This document shows positions 1 to 11,765 of a DNA stretch of 64,000 nt, one piece after another. This DNA is from Corbicula japonica (Eukaryota; Mollusca; Bivalvia; Venerida; Cyrenidae), in the NCBI GenBank assembly GCA_038501625.1, contig JAZAYU010000052.1:2509955-2573954 (forward strand), in the 5' to 3' direction. The notes under the pieces are model-generated. The model was not told the origin of the DNA. It ran no database searches and saw only the letters and a program-made list of their open reading frames with translations. Made by a program: the position numbers and the translations under genes. Each line of letters begins with the position of its first letter. Within the stretch, counting starts at the first letter, position 1.

Positions 1-95
1 CTTTTTATTTCAGTTTCACAGAAGAAGATTACAGATGAAGCAAGGTTTGGTAGGTTTGGTAGGTTTTCCTTTTTTATTTTTTTTATTTCTTCTTA

Positions 96-328
96 GGTAA
101 GGTGTATGGTAAGGTGTATGGTAAGGTATTAGTAAGGTGTATGGTAAGGTCTTAGGTAAGGTGTAATGGAAGGTGTATGGTAAGGTGTAAGGTAAGGTGT
201 ATGGTAAGGTGTTAGGTAAGATGAAAGGTAAGGTGTATGGTAAGGTCTTAAGGTAAGGTGTAAGGTAAGGTCTTAGGTACGGTGTAAGGTAAGGTCTTAG
301 GTAAGGTTTAAGATAAGGTGTAAGGTAA
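96..328. repeat. 12-bp minisatellite (GTAAGGTGTATG-like)
   Basis: About twenty imperfect copies of a 12-bp unit, alternating between GTAAGGTGTATG and GTAAGGTCTTAG, run through this stretch. Because 12 is a multiple of 3, the minus strand stays open and reads as a repeated PYTL peptide. I take that reading frame to be a by-product of the repeat, not a gene. Confidence 0.9.
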
Positions 329-1476
329 ATACAGACTATACATTTGTTCGACTGGGTACGAACCAAACACATATCCGAGTCCGCTGGTGGACTTAAAACA
401 AAGAATCCCGTCACACTGATGTAATGTTGACCTTTCAAACCTGAGCCTCTGGAAACACAATTGGCGCGTTATGGTGCGACTGAGGGTAGTAGGTCTTCGG
501 ACCCAATAGCCAGTATGTTAAACCTCGGACTTCGGTCTGAGGAGTGCTACCCTATTGTCTCATTACTTGTGACGTCCGTGGGATTCTAGATTTTTAATGC
601 GGCTTGTAAAAAGAACATGTTTTAAGTCACGTACTAATTAAATACAGACATAAAATGCACGGATACAACAGTAAACCTGTTGATGTTGAAGTTTATAATG
701 TATATGACTTGTCACATGTGCTTTACAAAATGTCCCAAGCCCTTTAAACGCAGAGGGAAAATCAAAGAAGAAACAGAGTCATTTAAGTTAAATAATGCAA
801 ATTCAATATTAGCACATTAAAAGCACAAAAGCATTACTGTGTGATGAATATATTCAGAATAGATGTTGTGTTGTTGGGACAAAATAAAGATGGGAGTTGA
901 AAAACAATTAACATTTATTTTGAAATCGCGGAAGCATGAATTTTGTCAACCACGTTTCCGTTGTTATGACAGTCGTAACTGACACTGCAGTTTATCTCGC
1001 AAGACCATAAACAATAATTTATTACATTTCAAAGAATTACCTAACTGCAGCATTGTATTCGAATCACTTTAAAACATATTTAGGGTTATTTTTGGATAAA
1101 TCGCAGTTGAAGTTAGATGCTTGAGATTTGAGACTAGTTTCCAATCTTAGTTTTATGATATTCGCCAAATGCGAATGACGTAGAGATTCACATAAGATTT
1201 TAAAAATAAATACTTGTTTTGGATTTTGTGCATAATGTTATGAAATGACAAGCAAATTTGTTGTTCCAAAGAAACTTGTATGAACTTAGTCTGGATTACC
1301 TGACCCTTGATAGCGTAACAAAGGGTCAGCCACAAGCCAAATAATGGCGAACGCGATGATTTAAGTAAACATATGTTATTTTTCAAATCTGTTGATCATC
1401 CGTTATTTATCATTTAGCTTAACAAATAACAACTAAGTTGGACGGAAAATCATAAACAATGTTGGGCGCCAAATGT
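329..1476. other. AT-rich intergenic DNA
   Basis: No gene is visible. The only recognisable piece is at about 1108-1150, which matches one arm of the hairpin MITE family seen at 19.4, 36.3, 51.9 and 53.5 kb (GCTTGAGATTTGAGACT followed by a TTAGTTTTATGAT-like end). Confidence 0.6.
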
Positions 1477-1765
1477 CACAGGGTGAGAAAGAATGTGCAG
1501 CCAGACCGGGACTCGAACCCGGGACCCCTCCAATTTGGTTACATTAAATGGTGGTAACGCCAATTACTTACCTGTGTTCAAGTTATTAATATCTAGGTGA
1601 ATGGTACATCTTCTGGTATATTTACCACTCCGATCTATTGGATGGATATTTTAAACAAACGCCGTTTTGGTGTAACCCGATTGAACGTTAATATTATGTA
1701 GCGTTGTTTAAGCAAAATGTCGAGGACGACATTTTCATATGGAGGGGGAGAATGTCATAGGATAA
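1477..1765. mobile_element. LTR-retrotransposon-like scraps with tRNA-like block
   Basis: At 1740-1752 a purine tract (GGAGGGGGAGAA) is followed directly by TGTCATAGG, as at a polypurine tract/3' LTR junction on the plus strand. A related start, TGTCACAGG, lies at 1477, preceded by TTGGGCGCCAAA, which on the minus strand resembles a primer-binding site (TGGCGCCCAAC). Just inside, 1501-1530 read on the minus strand contains a Pol III B-box-like GGTTCGAGTCC. No gag or pol frame survives. The signals do not agree on one orientation, so this may be two overlapping scraps. A tRNA-derived SINE is the alternative for 1490-1580. Confidence 0.35.
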
Positions 1766-1993
1766 GATATTTTTGCAAATAAAGTATATTAAGAGTGGGT
1801 GTTAGTTGTTTTTACTTGGTAAAGCCCTTTAACACATATATATAAAAGCTCTTTAAAACGCCTATATTCACATAATATAAATCCAATATATCGCTTAATA
1901 ATCCTTTACCCTGTTTTATTTGTGATACTAACAATAACTGACCAATCACTTTTTGTCCGAGTCATTTAAATTATAGGTTTTGTGCAACGGTTC

Positions 1994-2226
1994 ATTGCAC
2001 TTTTAGACATATTTTGGCGAAGACAACAAATAAACGTTTAATATCTTTGATATTGTTTATTCCAGGTTAGTGATTTAGTTAGTTACATATATTTAATGAT
2101 AAACATGTATATTCTTTGTGCAATGTCATGTTATAATAAATTTTTTGTATTGGGATTGCACTTTTAGACATATTTTGGCGAAGAAAACAAATAAACGTTT
2201 AATATCTTTGATATTGTTTATTCCAG
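1994..2226. repeat. 72-bp direct repeat pair
   Basis: Positions 1994-2065 and 2155-2226 are copies of a 72-bp sequence differing at one base (AAGACAAC versus AAGAAAAC), separated by 89 bp. Both end in TTTATTCCAG. The near identity suggests a recent local duplication. Confidence 0.9.
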
Positions 2227-2374
2227 TTCCAACATCGTTAGGTCAAAACCCCATACATAGAACCCATCGAAAAATATATGTCGTACAAGCCGAGGCAGTA
2301 CTGCGACACACAGATCAGCATTTGAACATAACTAGTCCCATTAGTTTCTAATGGGATACTGTTTATTATTTTAG

Positions 2375-2545
2375 TAACGGTGCTCTCAGTGTTCATCCCG
2401 ATCAGCTGGCATATCATGGTCTGGATCCACACTTGACGCTTCTTAGTCAGAAATAACTTAATGAATGTAAAAGTGAACAACACAGCTTTGTCAGCTGATC
2501 TGGATCTACATTGGGGTAACATCTAATCACATGGAGGGTTAAAGC
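2375..2545. repeat. Degenerate copy of MITE-A
   Basis: The block holds the paired motifs of the MITE copies at 27.8-32.3 kb: GATCAGCTGGCATATCATG and TCTGGATCCACA on one side, CAGCTGATCTGGATC on the other, and GGAGGGTTAAAG at the end. It is a foldback element with diverged ends. Confidence 0.5.
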
Positions 2546-4003
2546 TTAGACATTAGCTCTTATGTGTTGTTTGTATGGGTCATGTGTGAGCCGCACATAA
2601 ACAACTGACTAGTCATAAGATTTGTGAAGTTCACAAATCTCTATTCATATTGGAAAAAATTGCGGATACAATATCATCCTGCTTAACCCTCAAACAATGA
2701 TTTAATAATTGATTCGGACAGTTCCAAATTAAGGTGTACACTGGTATTTCACCCTTATTATCATTTGTTTAAAAAAAGACTTGTCACATTACTTGGTAAA
2801 CTATGATATACATGTATGTTATAACAAAAGTTTGGTGTATTCTTTCTTAACTGATTTTTCAAAATGTCTATCCTTTAAAGTTTAGTTATGCTCTACTTTA
2901 ACAATATGAGAAAGTAAAATACTTTCATAAAATACTTGTTATGTACCTTTTGGCTATTAATCACCCTCTGCAGCATGCTAATCTGCTTTGTAACATAGCT
3001 TGCATGGTGAGTGCTACTGCACAAGAGCACATTAGAAATTAGCTAGGCTCCCTAAGTGCAAGAGGACCTAGGGGTTCAGGTTAGACAGTACAGAGAACTA
3101 TAAACCAGTTGATTCCGTGATGGATACATGTATAATCAAGATTTGTACGGACAGTTTGTAAACCTCCTATTTGCAAACATATCGAACCTATAAAATTTAA
3201 CAAAATTTCTTATTTAGCTCATAAGCACACGTCAGGCCATGTACACAATTCTTTTGTAATTGTTTTATTGAAAATGTTAATGAATCAAGCAGAAAATTAT
3301 TACTAAAATTATGTTGTTGTTTTTTTCATTTTGATCTTCATTATAATTAAGATACCATCTGAAAACTAGGGCTAAAGTAAGGATTTCATTGCCAAGATTT
3401 AGGAATAGTATGAATGATTTCTTACCTATGAAATATCAAAAATGGTAAATATGCACTACCCTTCATGTTCTTAATGATTTTTTTGGCTATGGCAATTCCT
3501 GATATACATATTTCTTGTTTGTAGCAATTGTTATTTTCTTCCTAACCGTTGTGGATGTTTCAAGATCGGATCCTCATATCATTTTCCGATATCAATTATG
3601 AATGAGAAAAAACAACATTTTATTTAGATGATCAGCTTATTAAAATTTTTACCTTCAATTGTACAGTGCATCACCGGCCACCATTGTTTCGTTTGTACCT
3701 GACTTGCTATTTTGGGAAGTCGGCAACCAGACTAGTACATTATCAACGCTGTATAATTATGTCAGGGTGCCGAAATATCCAAATCCATCGTCCAAAGCTA
3801 CCCAAATCTCCCGAAATCTTTGTGTAACGCCGTATGGGATCAGGTTTTTATTGCAGCCCTAATGTGAAAGAAATATAGACATTACAGCCCATTGACTACA
3901 CAGCCCAGGTAGATACGGCCCAGATTGACAAACGTTGTCCATAGTGACCATATCATAGCTTCTCTCTTTTGTCTGATGTTGTTGCAACTTATTCTCCTTA
4001 AAG
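2546..4003. other. Intergenic DNA, nothing recognised
   Basis: AT-rich sequence with only short open frames and no splice-consistent coding segment, tRNA or ordered repeat that I could identify. Confidence 0.5.
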
Positions 4004-5564
4004 CCTGTCTCACACAGAACACACGGCTTATACGGTTGGCCACCCGTGTAAACCGTACATACAACCGAACCAACCGTGGCCTTATCCGAGTTACACTCGG
4101 GCCATTCGAGTGTATCCGTGAAAATCGTGTATGATTTTTAAAACTTTAAAAAAAACTGGCACGGGTGCCATGTCCGTTTATGATCGTATTAGCGATCGTA
4201 CAAGACCGTGAGAGACCGTGTGAGACCGTATGAGACCGTATATACAACCGCACATGAAGACCACTCCACGAGTGAGCTCAACCGTGTCAATATCGTATAT
4301 AAATCGTATGGAATCGTGTGAAACTGTTCCTAAGTCCTACATCTAACACCGGATTAACACTCGAATGTCACACGATCACCGAACGATTCACACGAGTGTA
4401 CACACGGTTTTATACGATCGCCATACGACCAATACGGTTTCATACGATCCCCCTACCACCAATACGGTTCAAGTACGAATTATACATGATCAAGTACGAC
4501 CAGACACGGTCTCTACGTCTGAACAAAGCTCGTGTATGATCATACAGCACTCAAACACAACAGAAAACACAACTTCCTGCTGCCACCTTGAAACAACAGA
4601 GTACAAAAGTCGGTGGGACCGTATGTAAACCCTGTAAATGTCCACTTAATCGAGTAAAAGTCGTGTTTAAACGTACTAGGCCGTAACAGACCGTACTAGA
4701 CCGTACTTGGAACCGTACAACAATCGTATGAAAATCGTTTGCAAATCGTGTTCAAACCGTGACAAACCTTGCTTGACCGAGTATATCCGTGCTTTGTCCG
4801 CACATACTCGAGCTACATTCGAGTCTAAATCGTACTAACTCATCCCCATGCACGGTTGGATCTCAATACTCGTACCAGTCAACCCGTGTATAACCGAGTA
4901 TACCGTATTGGAACCGTGTGCCCAACCGTGCTCTGTTAAGCCTGTCTCACACAGAACACGGTTGGGCACACGGTTCTAATACGGTATTCTCGTTTATACA
5001 CGGGTTGACTGGTACGAGTATTGCGGATGAGTTAGTACGATTTAGACTCGAATGTAGCACAAGTATGTACGAACAAAGCACGGATATACTCTGTCAAGAA
5101 AGGTTTGTCACGGTTTGAAAACGATTTGCACACGATTGTTGTACGGTTCAAAGTACGGTCTAGTATGGTCATTTTCGGCCTAGTACGATTAAACACAACT
5201 TTTACTCGATTAACTGGACATTCACAGGGTTTACATAATGTCCCACCGACCTTTGTTTCATACGATTTATATACGATATTGGCACGGTTGAGCTCACTCG
5301 CGGAGTGGACTTCATGTGCGGTTGTATATACGGTCTCGTACGGTCTAACACGGTCTCTCACGTTCTTGTACGATCGATAATACGATCATACACGAACATG
5401 GCACCCGTGCCAGTTTTTTTTAAGTTTTAAAAATCATACACGGCTTTCACGGATACACTCAAATGGCCCGAGTGTAACTCGGATAAGGCCACGGTTGGTT
5501 CGGTTGTATATACGGTTTACACATGTGGCAAACCGTATAAGCCGTGTGTTCTGTGTGAGACAGG
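4004..5564. mobile_element. Head-to-head palindromic MITE pair, CGT-rich
   Basis: Two inverted copies of one element form a long palindrome. Both outer ends are CCTGTCTCACACAGAACAC. The right unit, 4941-5564, is complete, carrying this 19-bp sequence at both its ends. The left unit, 4004 to about 4934, is its reverse complement with the inner terminus cut short and about 290 extra bases at roughly 4311-4600. Arms stay closely similar over hundreds of bases. Inside, short ACCGT/ATCGT words recur about every 10-11 bp; for example 4191-4250 shows consecutive 10-mers starting GATCGTA or GACCGT. No protein is encoded. I infer a non-autonomous DNA transposon; superfamily and target duplication are unclear. 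Confidence 0.8.
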
Positions 5565-7093
5565 TTTTACCAGCTGGCACCTAATAGGTATTCACACGCC
5601 TCTCTGTATAGCAGGCTGACCAGACTAGAAAGGCATATGGCACAACAGAATGAAAAATATTTTTAACTACGGTCCGTACGGTTTCAAAGCTTGGCCGTAA
5701 GGTCTGCTGGTCTTGGTCGTATTGTCTTGGACGTATTGCTTGGGACATATCCGCCCCGTGTCAAATGTGTGTGCCAAATCCCATGCGTCAAAGATGTCGG
5801 CAACCATGTGATCCCCATGGTCCTTATGTGGGCTGTTTCAAAAAAAAATGGCTGGTTTGGGTTTTCCTGTTATAAAAATGTACAACAAACAGTTACTTCC
5901 ATATTCCAACTTTGCTGAGGTGTCTCATCATGCCCTTTAAAGATTTGTGAAGTTTCATTAAAATAGCACCATCCGTTAAAAAATATTCTAAAATAATGGG
6001 CAAAAATGTCAGGAGTGTGACCAAAAAGTGTAACACTTTTCAAAATCACATTTGTTCAGACCATTATTTTACAAAAAGCTCGAGTAAAGACAAGTTTTAG
6101 TGTTGTTTTAGCAAACGATGCATTTATTAGGCATCAAATAATGATAAAATTAAGCATATCATACTTAAAGTAATCAAAATTTATGCTATTAAGTCAAGCG
6201 TGGTAGATTAGAAAATACTTTAAGAAAATCAATACATCTTTGCTTTATAAATTTATAGGACTTTAAAGAATAATAGTACATAAGAAATGTTTTGTGTATC
6301 ATTAAGTTTTATGTTTCTAGATGCAATAATTATAATATTATCACCTCTATTAAAATCATATTTGTCTGCAGCTCCCTTCAGAAAATGTCAGCTAAATTTG
6401 TCAGTATTGTGACATTATGCACATATTGCAATATTCTGTCAGCATACCGGTATCCTTTACATGAAAACAAGAGCATGTTTTTTCCTAGAAGTCTATGTCG
6501 TGTTTTTTTTTAAATTGTGACAAACAGGAATGGCCTTAGTGAAACATTTTTGAATACACTGCACATATGTGGGTGTCAGGAGTGTGACACACTTTCTTAA
6601 CAATATGAATTATTTTATCTTTATGCGATACCACAAGTTCTAAAGCACTTATATTTGATGCTTCAACATGTATTTTGACAGAAATACACATTTAAATAAT
6701 AAGAAACAGTAATACGTTTTTTAAGCACATAAATTAAAATTCTTTGATTTATTTAATATTGGTCAATAAAGCTCCATAAAAGTTTTATCCTGCCACATAC
6801 GAGTATACAGTGTAACTTGATTGATTTTGATCACTGTAAAGACTGTACAAACATATGGAACAACGAGTTTGGACTTTTTATGAACTTAAATTCTTTACAT
6901 TTTTTTCACTTCACTTGCCATTTTTCAAATCTTAGCAACCAGTTGATCGATTTCAAACTTCTTTTCAGTTCTGTACTCAATTTCAATAAGCAAAAAAATA
7001 CGGAATAACAAGTTTGGAATTTTTATGAACTTTAATTTTTCACTATTTTGTCATTTTTCCAGCCATTTTTTTAACAGCCCGTGTGCATTTATG
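5565..7093. other. AT-rich intergenic DNA with one repeat copy
   Basis: No gene is visible. A 76-bp block at 5757-5832 (with CCCATGCGTCAAAGATGT) is a further copy of a segment duplicated at 7.18-7.43 kb. GTCAGGAGTGTGAC occurs at about 6008 and 6574. Confidence 0.5.
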
Positions 7094-7430
7094 TACAGGC
7101 TATAAGCGATCGTCGCCAACGGAGATATTCATGCTCAAAGCTCAGGTAAAGCTAAAACTTGGAGGATTTATGCTCAACCACGTGTCAAGTGTGTGTGCCA
7201 AATCCCATGCGTCAAAGATGTGTGCAATCATGTGATCCCCATGGTCCCTATCTGCAAATATTTACAGGCTATAAGCGATCGTCGCCAACGGAGATCTCCA
7301 TGCTCAAAGCTCAGGTAAAGCTCAAACTTGAAGCATTTACGCTCAGATGTGTCAAATGTGTGTGCGAAAACCCATGCGTCAAAGATGTCGGCAACCATGT
7401 GATCCCCATGGTCCCTATGTGCATATATGA
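7094..7430. repeat. 169-bp tandem duplication
   Basis: Two tandem units start at TACAGGCTATAAGCG, 7094 and 7263, a 169-bp period. Both contain GATCGTCGCCAACGGAGAT and end near ATGTGATCCCCATGGTCCC. Part of the unit is found again at 5757-5832. Confidence 0.85.
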
Positions 7431-7493
7431 TCTCTAAAACCATGAAAATGTCAAAGATATGGGGTTATTACTGTAGTAGATTTCGTACCAGCG

Positions 7494-7565
7494 GCCTCAG
7501 TAGCTCAATTGGTAGAGCGACGGCACGGTAAGCCGGAGGTCCGAGGTTCGAATCCTGGTCGAGGC
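7494..7565 (+). repeat. tRNA-derived SINE head, copy 1
   Basis: A 72-nt stretch folds with cloverleaf spacing (7-bp acceptor, 4-bp D stem GCTC/GAGC, 5-bp anticodon and T stems). It has a good A box (TAGCTCAATTGGTAGAG) and B box (GGTTCGAATCC). The anticodon loop ACGGTAA would give GGT (Thr), but position 33 is C instead of the near-universal T, and both acceptor and T stems have mismatches. Flanking sequence from 7473 (GTAGTAGATTTCGTACCA) to about 7596 is shared with copy 2, so this is a SINE head and not a working tRNA gene. Confidence 0.7.
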
Positions 7566-7753
7566 TACTCTTTCCAACCCAAATCTGCCACATTGGCGTT
7601 GTCGGCAGCGCGATTACCCTTGGAGCTCTTTCGGGCGAAGCATGTTTGGCTGGGGTATTCGACTCGAACTTGGGCAGAAACGTGCACATTTCCAAGTAAG
7701 TTGGAAATGTCTCGTATAAATGGGGAGGAAATGTAGTAGATTTCGTACCAGCG

Positions 7754-7825
7754 GCCTCGATAGCTCAATTGGTAGAGCGACGGCACGGTAAGCCGGAGGT
7801 CCGAGGTTCGAATCCTGGCCGAGGC
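7754..7825 (+). repeat. tRNA-derived SINE head, copy 2
   Basis: Second copy of the 72-nt tRNA-like unit, with the same ACGGTAA loop and the same flanks (about 7735-7857) as copy 1. Its acceptor stem pairs better, 6 of 7. It is followed by TTTTT, a possible Pol III stop. The intervening body, 7597-7734, is present once. Confidence 0.7.
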
Positions 7826-7854
7826 TACTTTTTCCAACCCAAATCTGCCACATT

Positions 7855-9085
7855 ACAAATACACGTTTACTCTTGAGCGTGCGTTTCGCACTTTAAGTCA
7901 TTTTACGCTCTGTTGTATAGTGTTTTTTTCAGCCGGCTTAATAGGTTCCAGACGGTCTAGAGCTCTGAAATTCTGGCCATAAGCTCACCTCAAAGATCTC
8001 TAAAAACCATGAAAATTTCAACGATATTGAATTATTACAAATACACGTTTACTCTTGAGCGTGCGTTTCGCACTTCGTCGTTTTACGCTCTGTCGTATAG
8101 TGTTTTACACCCGCTTTAATAGGTTCCAGACGGCCTAGAGCTTTGGAAGGTCCACTTAAAGATCGCTAAAAACCTAAGAAGTTCCAAAGATATTTGATTA
8201 TTACAAATACACGTTTTCTAGGGAACCTGAAAAAATAACGGTTTTTTCGCTCCGTAGGACCCAATTAAAACCAACGGTTGTAAGCTCCATTTAATTGCAG
8301 TGGCTTGAACCAAAGATTGTTTCAGGTCGCCGACCATCAGAGGCACACGACCCAATAGTGTTTTTGGCCCATTGCAATATAGTTGCTCTTACATCTGGGC
8401 TTAAAGTACGAGCACCATCAAACGTCTGCATTGCGTTTTCGCACTTTCATTGTCATTTAACTCTTGTGAGGTGTATTATAGTGTTTAAGACCCGGTTTAA
8501 TAGGTTCTCGACGGTCTAGAGCTCTGAAATTTCAAAGATATTGGATTATTCCAAAAACACGTTTACTCTTGAGCGTGCTTTTCGCACTGAGCATTATAGT
8601 ATTTTAGACCCTGTTTAATAGATTCTCGACGGTCTAGAGCTCTGAAATTTCAACATTAAGCTCACCTTAAGGAACTCTAAAAACCAAGAAAATTTCAAAG
8701 AAATTGGAGTATTACGAATACACTTTTACCTATGAGCGTGAGTTTCGCACTTAGTCGTTTTACACTCTGTCGTATAGTGTTTTTTCATCCGGTTTAATAG
8801 GTTCCAGACGGTATGGAGCTATGAAATTTCGGCATTAAGCTCACCTTAAGGATCTCTAAAAACCAAGAAAATTTCAAAGAAATTGGAGTATTACGAATAC
8901 ACTTTTACCTATGAGCGTGAGTTTCGCACTTAATCGTTTTACGCTCTGTCGTATAGTGTTTTACACCCGGTTTAATAGGTTCCAGACGGTCTAGAGCTCT
9001 GAAATTTCGGCCATAAGCTTACCCCAAAAATCTCTAAAACCATGAAAATTTCAAAGATATTGGATTATTACAAACACACGTTTAC
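7855..9085. repeat. ~175-bp satellite array, about seven units
   Basis: Unit starts of the form ATTACAAATACACGTTTAC lie near 7855, 8035, 8202, 8548, 8710, 8890 and 9066; the interval 8202-8548 holds two poorly preserved units. Shared internal words are GAGCGTG..TTTCGCACT, TTTTACGCTCTGTCGTATAG, TAATAGGTTCCAGACGG and CTAGAGCTCTGAAATT. Units range from about 162 to 180 bp and are well diverged, so the array is old. Confidence 0.85.
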
Positions 9086-9445
9086 TAGCCTAAGAATACT
9101 TTACAATCACGTACATACTGCTACGATGTGTCTCTATATGGCAACGGGGTGATAATATGTCATTCTACAAGAACATAATTATGAAATTACACCAGCACGT
9201 GACACTTGTTCATTTTTTTTCAAATACCACATTTCCTCAACGAAATGTATACATGTTTATGCGTTGCACGAGTCACCGTGTCATTATATAATAGTTTGCT
9301 GATTTACACAGAATGTTGTCGTTTTTCATCAACATTTAACAATCATATAAAAGTAACTGCGATTTTAAATCTTCATTTTGCAAGATATGTCATTGTCTGC
9401 CATGACAACATTTGAATATATACATGTATGTATTTCCGGTTCCTC

Positions 9446-11108
9446 TTATTCTCTGCTCATGCTCTGTGAGGCCGGAGCGGCTCCTTGTACTTCCTGTGCC
9501 TCTTGAATAAGTGCGCAGAAGGGACAGCATAAAATTGTCAAACAGTCATTAATGGTAGAACCCTCTATGCCTTTCAGTTCTCGAATTTTCCCGCGTATAT
9601 TCAGCCACGTGATTATGTTGAGAATTGGCACGAAATAAGCTAGACCTGTAAGAAAATAAAGATGTGTTTACGTTCAATTAAATTATTCGACAGGATATTG
9701 CATAATCATTAGACCGGATTCATTATTATTTCATTTCCCACTTTAAAAATAGAAGACTTGTAATGCTCTTTATCTGGTGTGGGTTTATTTAAAAAGTTAG
9801 CATGCGCAAGTTTAGACAATCTGCTGCAAAAAAAAGAATTCACGTGTTAAAACAAAAATACACATTTTAGGTCACTCTTGAAATGAGAATAAATCTCTTT
9901 AAACAGATGTACAAACAGTTATAGTCTTCTGGGAAAAAATGCCCCGTTCAACCCTAAAGCGAAATTCTGGATCCGCCTGTAATGTGTCTTATTGATACAA
10001 ATAATATATCAAAAAAGTTTGAATGTTCACCTACCAAAATACCGTGCCTCACACGGCCTATAACGCTTACATTAGATGTTGACAAGGAAAGCTTAGCTTG
10101 TCAATACGTTGTTATACTGAGTGCCAATAAAAACGCAACACTTAATGATTTTGAATAATTTTGATGTGTGTAAAAGTTTAATGAATTGGCAAATGTAAAT
10201 GTGTTTTAAAATTAATAATTAACCAATCGATACATTAATGGTCCATCGATTTTTTAAACTTTCTTTCCTACAGTAACCCAGTACAAACGCACGAAATTTT
10301 TGTTTTGGCATGTCAGCATGCATGAATAACCTCAAAAAAGTTCATTTGTTAAACTTACTTACGCTGGCTGCACAAATCCCATCTTCCGTTTTAAGATTTC
10401 ACTCTATACAAATGTGATAATGCCAAGGTTTTCAGACAACCAGCGACATGAGGTTTTGGGCATGATCCAAGGAGGGATATCTCGCCGTTAAATCCCTCGT
10501 CGGATTTATTGTTCACTGTCGACAATTACTCACTTGGCCCAACGACAACTTGATATTAAAACACATCTACCTTCGCCAATTTCTTAGAGTTTTACACACA
10601 TAAAAACAATTCCAAAAATACAAAATGTTGCGTTTTCATTGACACTCAGTATAGTTACATTGATTATCAGGAGGCAACAGTTCCGCAGTTGTAAATACGA
10701 ACATGGTATGCAGTATGTACAGGACTCACATTATACTAACATAAATTTGAGCGACAATACACAAATGTTGAAATGACTATAAAGGTCTCCTTTCTCTATT
10801 TAACACCCCAACCTCCCCATTAACATAAATCCAAACGTTTTCGAGGACAAGAGCAGCCTATACTGAATACTGGGGAAGTGTAATGCAAACCGCCCTTTAC
10901 AATGCAAAGCATGCAACCGGGGTGTAACAGTCAAAGGACAAACAAGCATGACGAGTGGCGATCACGGCAACTTACCGCACGTGAAACAGCTTCCTTCCCC
11001 TATGGCCTCTGCGGTCTGACCAAACGTCACACATGGCACAAAGTAGGTGACGATGCATACCCCGAAGTTGTCAAAGCAACCAAACAACGAATGTGACCAC
11101 TGACCGAC
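9446..11108 (-). CDS. PLAC8/cornifelin-like protein A (partial model)
   Basis: Two exons are clear. Exon 10976-11108 (133 bp) lies between an acceptor CAG and a donor GTAAG and encodes the PLAC8 core: QWSH, then GCFDNFGVC, then VPC, FGQTAEAIGEG and a closing CFTCG. It ends in phase 1. Exon 9446-9645 (200 bp) opens after TTACAG, completes the Gly codon, and encodes a hydrophobic stretch (FVPILNIITW), then RGKIRELKGIEG, CCPFCALIQEAQEVQ and a C-terminal MSRE. These Cys clusters define PLAC8 (onzin/cornifelin/FW2.2-like), small membrane-associated proteins with diverse reported roles; no specific role can be read here. The usual CPC is VPC in this copy. The short start exon upstream of 11108 was not found. 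A mariner-like MITE sits in the intron. Confidence 0.85.
10115..10651. mobile_element. Tc1/mariner-type MITE
   Basis: Terminal inverted repeats start TACTGAGTGCCAATAAAAAC on the left and, reverse-complemented, TACTGAGTGTCAATGAAAAC on the right, followed by GCAACA. TA dinucleotides flank both ends (10113-10114 and 10652-10653), the Tc1/mariner target duplication. There is no transposase in the 537 bp, so it is non-autonomous. It lies in the PLAC8-A intron. Confidence 0.85.
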
Positions 11109-11765
11109 CTGAAATCATATTTAAACAAGATTGGTGGCATTGGTTACCACTGGAATATAACGATAAACAGAGCCTCTGAACATCTCAGCATTAAATAGTG
11201 CAAAGTGTTTTAAGTCGACATAAATAAAAAAAAAGGTTTATCAGTTTTCGGTGCTTCCTCCTGTGTCGTGTCTAATGAGCAGTGTTGTTATATCGTGTTT
11301 TAATGATAGTGTTTCTGTCATTGTTGTGCTATGTATTGTTTCACGATGGCTGGGATAATCATCTGCATAGTTAAGCAAATACAGAAATCAAAGCACTGAA
11401 AGTACTGATGGGTGGCGTTTTAGAGTGATTGTCATGTCACATCATCTATAGATTGTGTGGAGTTTCCTATTGGAGGAGTGAGAAGGAACTTTCGGATGCC
11501 AGAGCAAAAGTTTGCATGCCCGGATCCTGCTTTATCAAGTTTTTATCTACCACGGATATTCGGGCGGATGCTAATATCCAAGACTGAAGTCATATTGTGC
11601 CAGGAAAAATATATAATAAGTCAACCTTTGATTTGAAACTTTTAATTGACAAGAAAGAAGTGAAACACATGGAAAAAAAATACTTTAACTATGATATAGT
11701 ACTGTTGCTATTTGCACTATGATTTGAAACAAATTTATTGACGAGAAGGAAATAAAAGATATGCA
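11109..11765. other. Upstream side of PLAC8-A, unassigned
   Basis: The promoter and first coding exon of PLAC8-A should lie in or beyond this stretch, reading on the minus strand. I see no convincing ATG exon with a phase-0 donor; a weak option around 11344-11365 is not strong enough to call. Confidence 0.3.

Noticed and set aside
16..438. 140-residue minus-strand frame of PYTL repeats
   Set aside because: A direct translation of the 12-bp minisatellite; no domain or splice context.
7494..7825. Two functional tRNA-Thr(GGT) genes
   Set aside because: Cloverleaf lengths are right, but C33, stem mismatches and shared SINE flanks argue for SINE heads.
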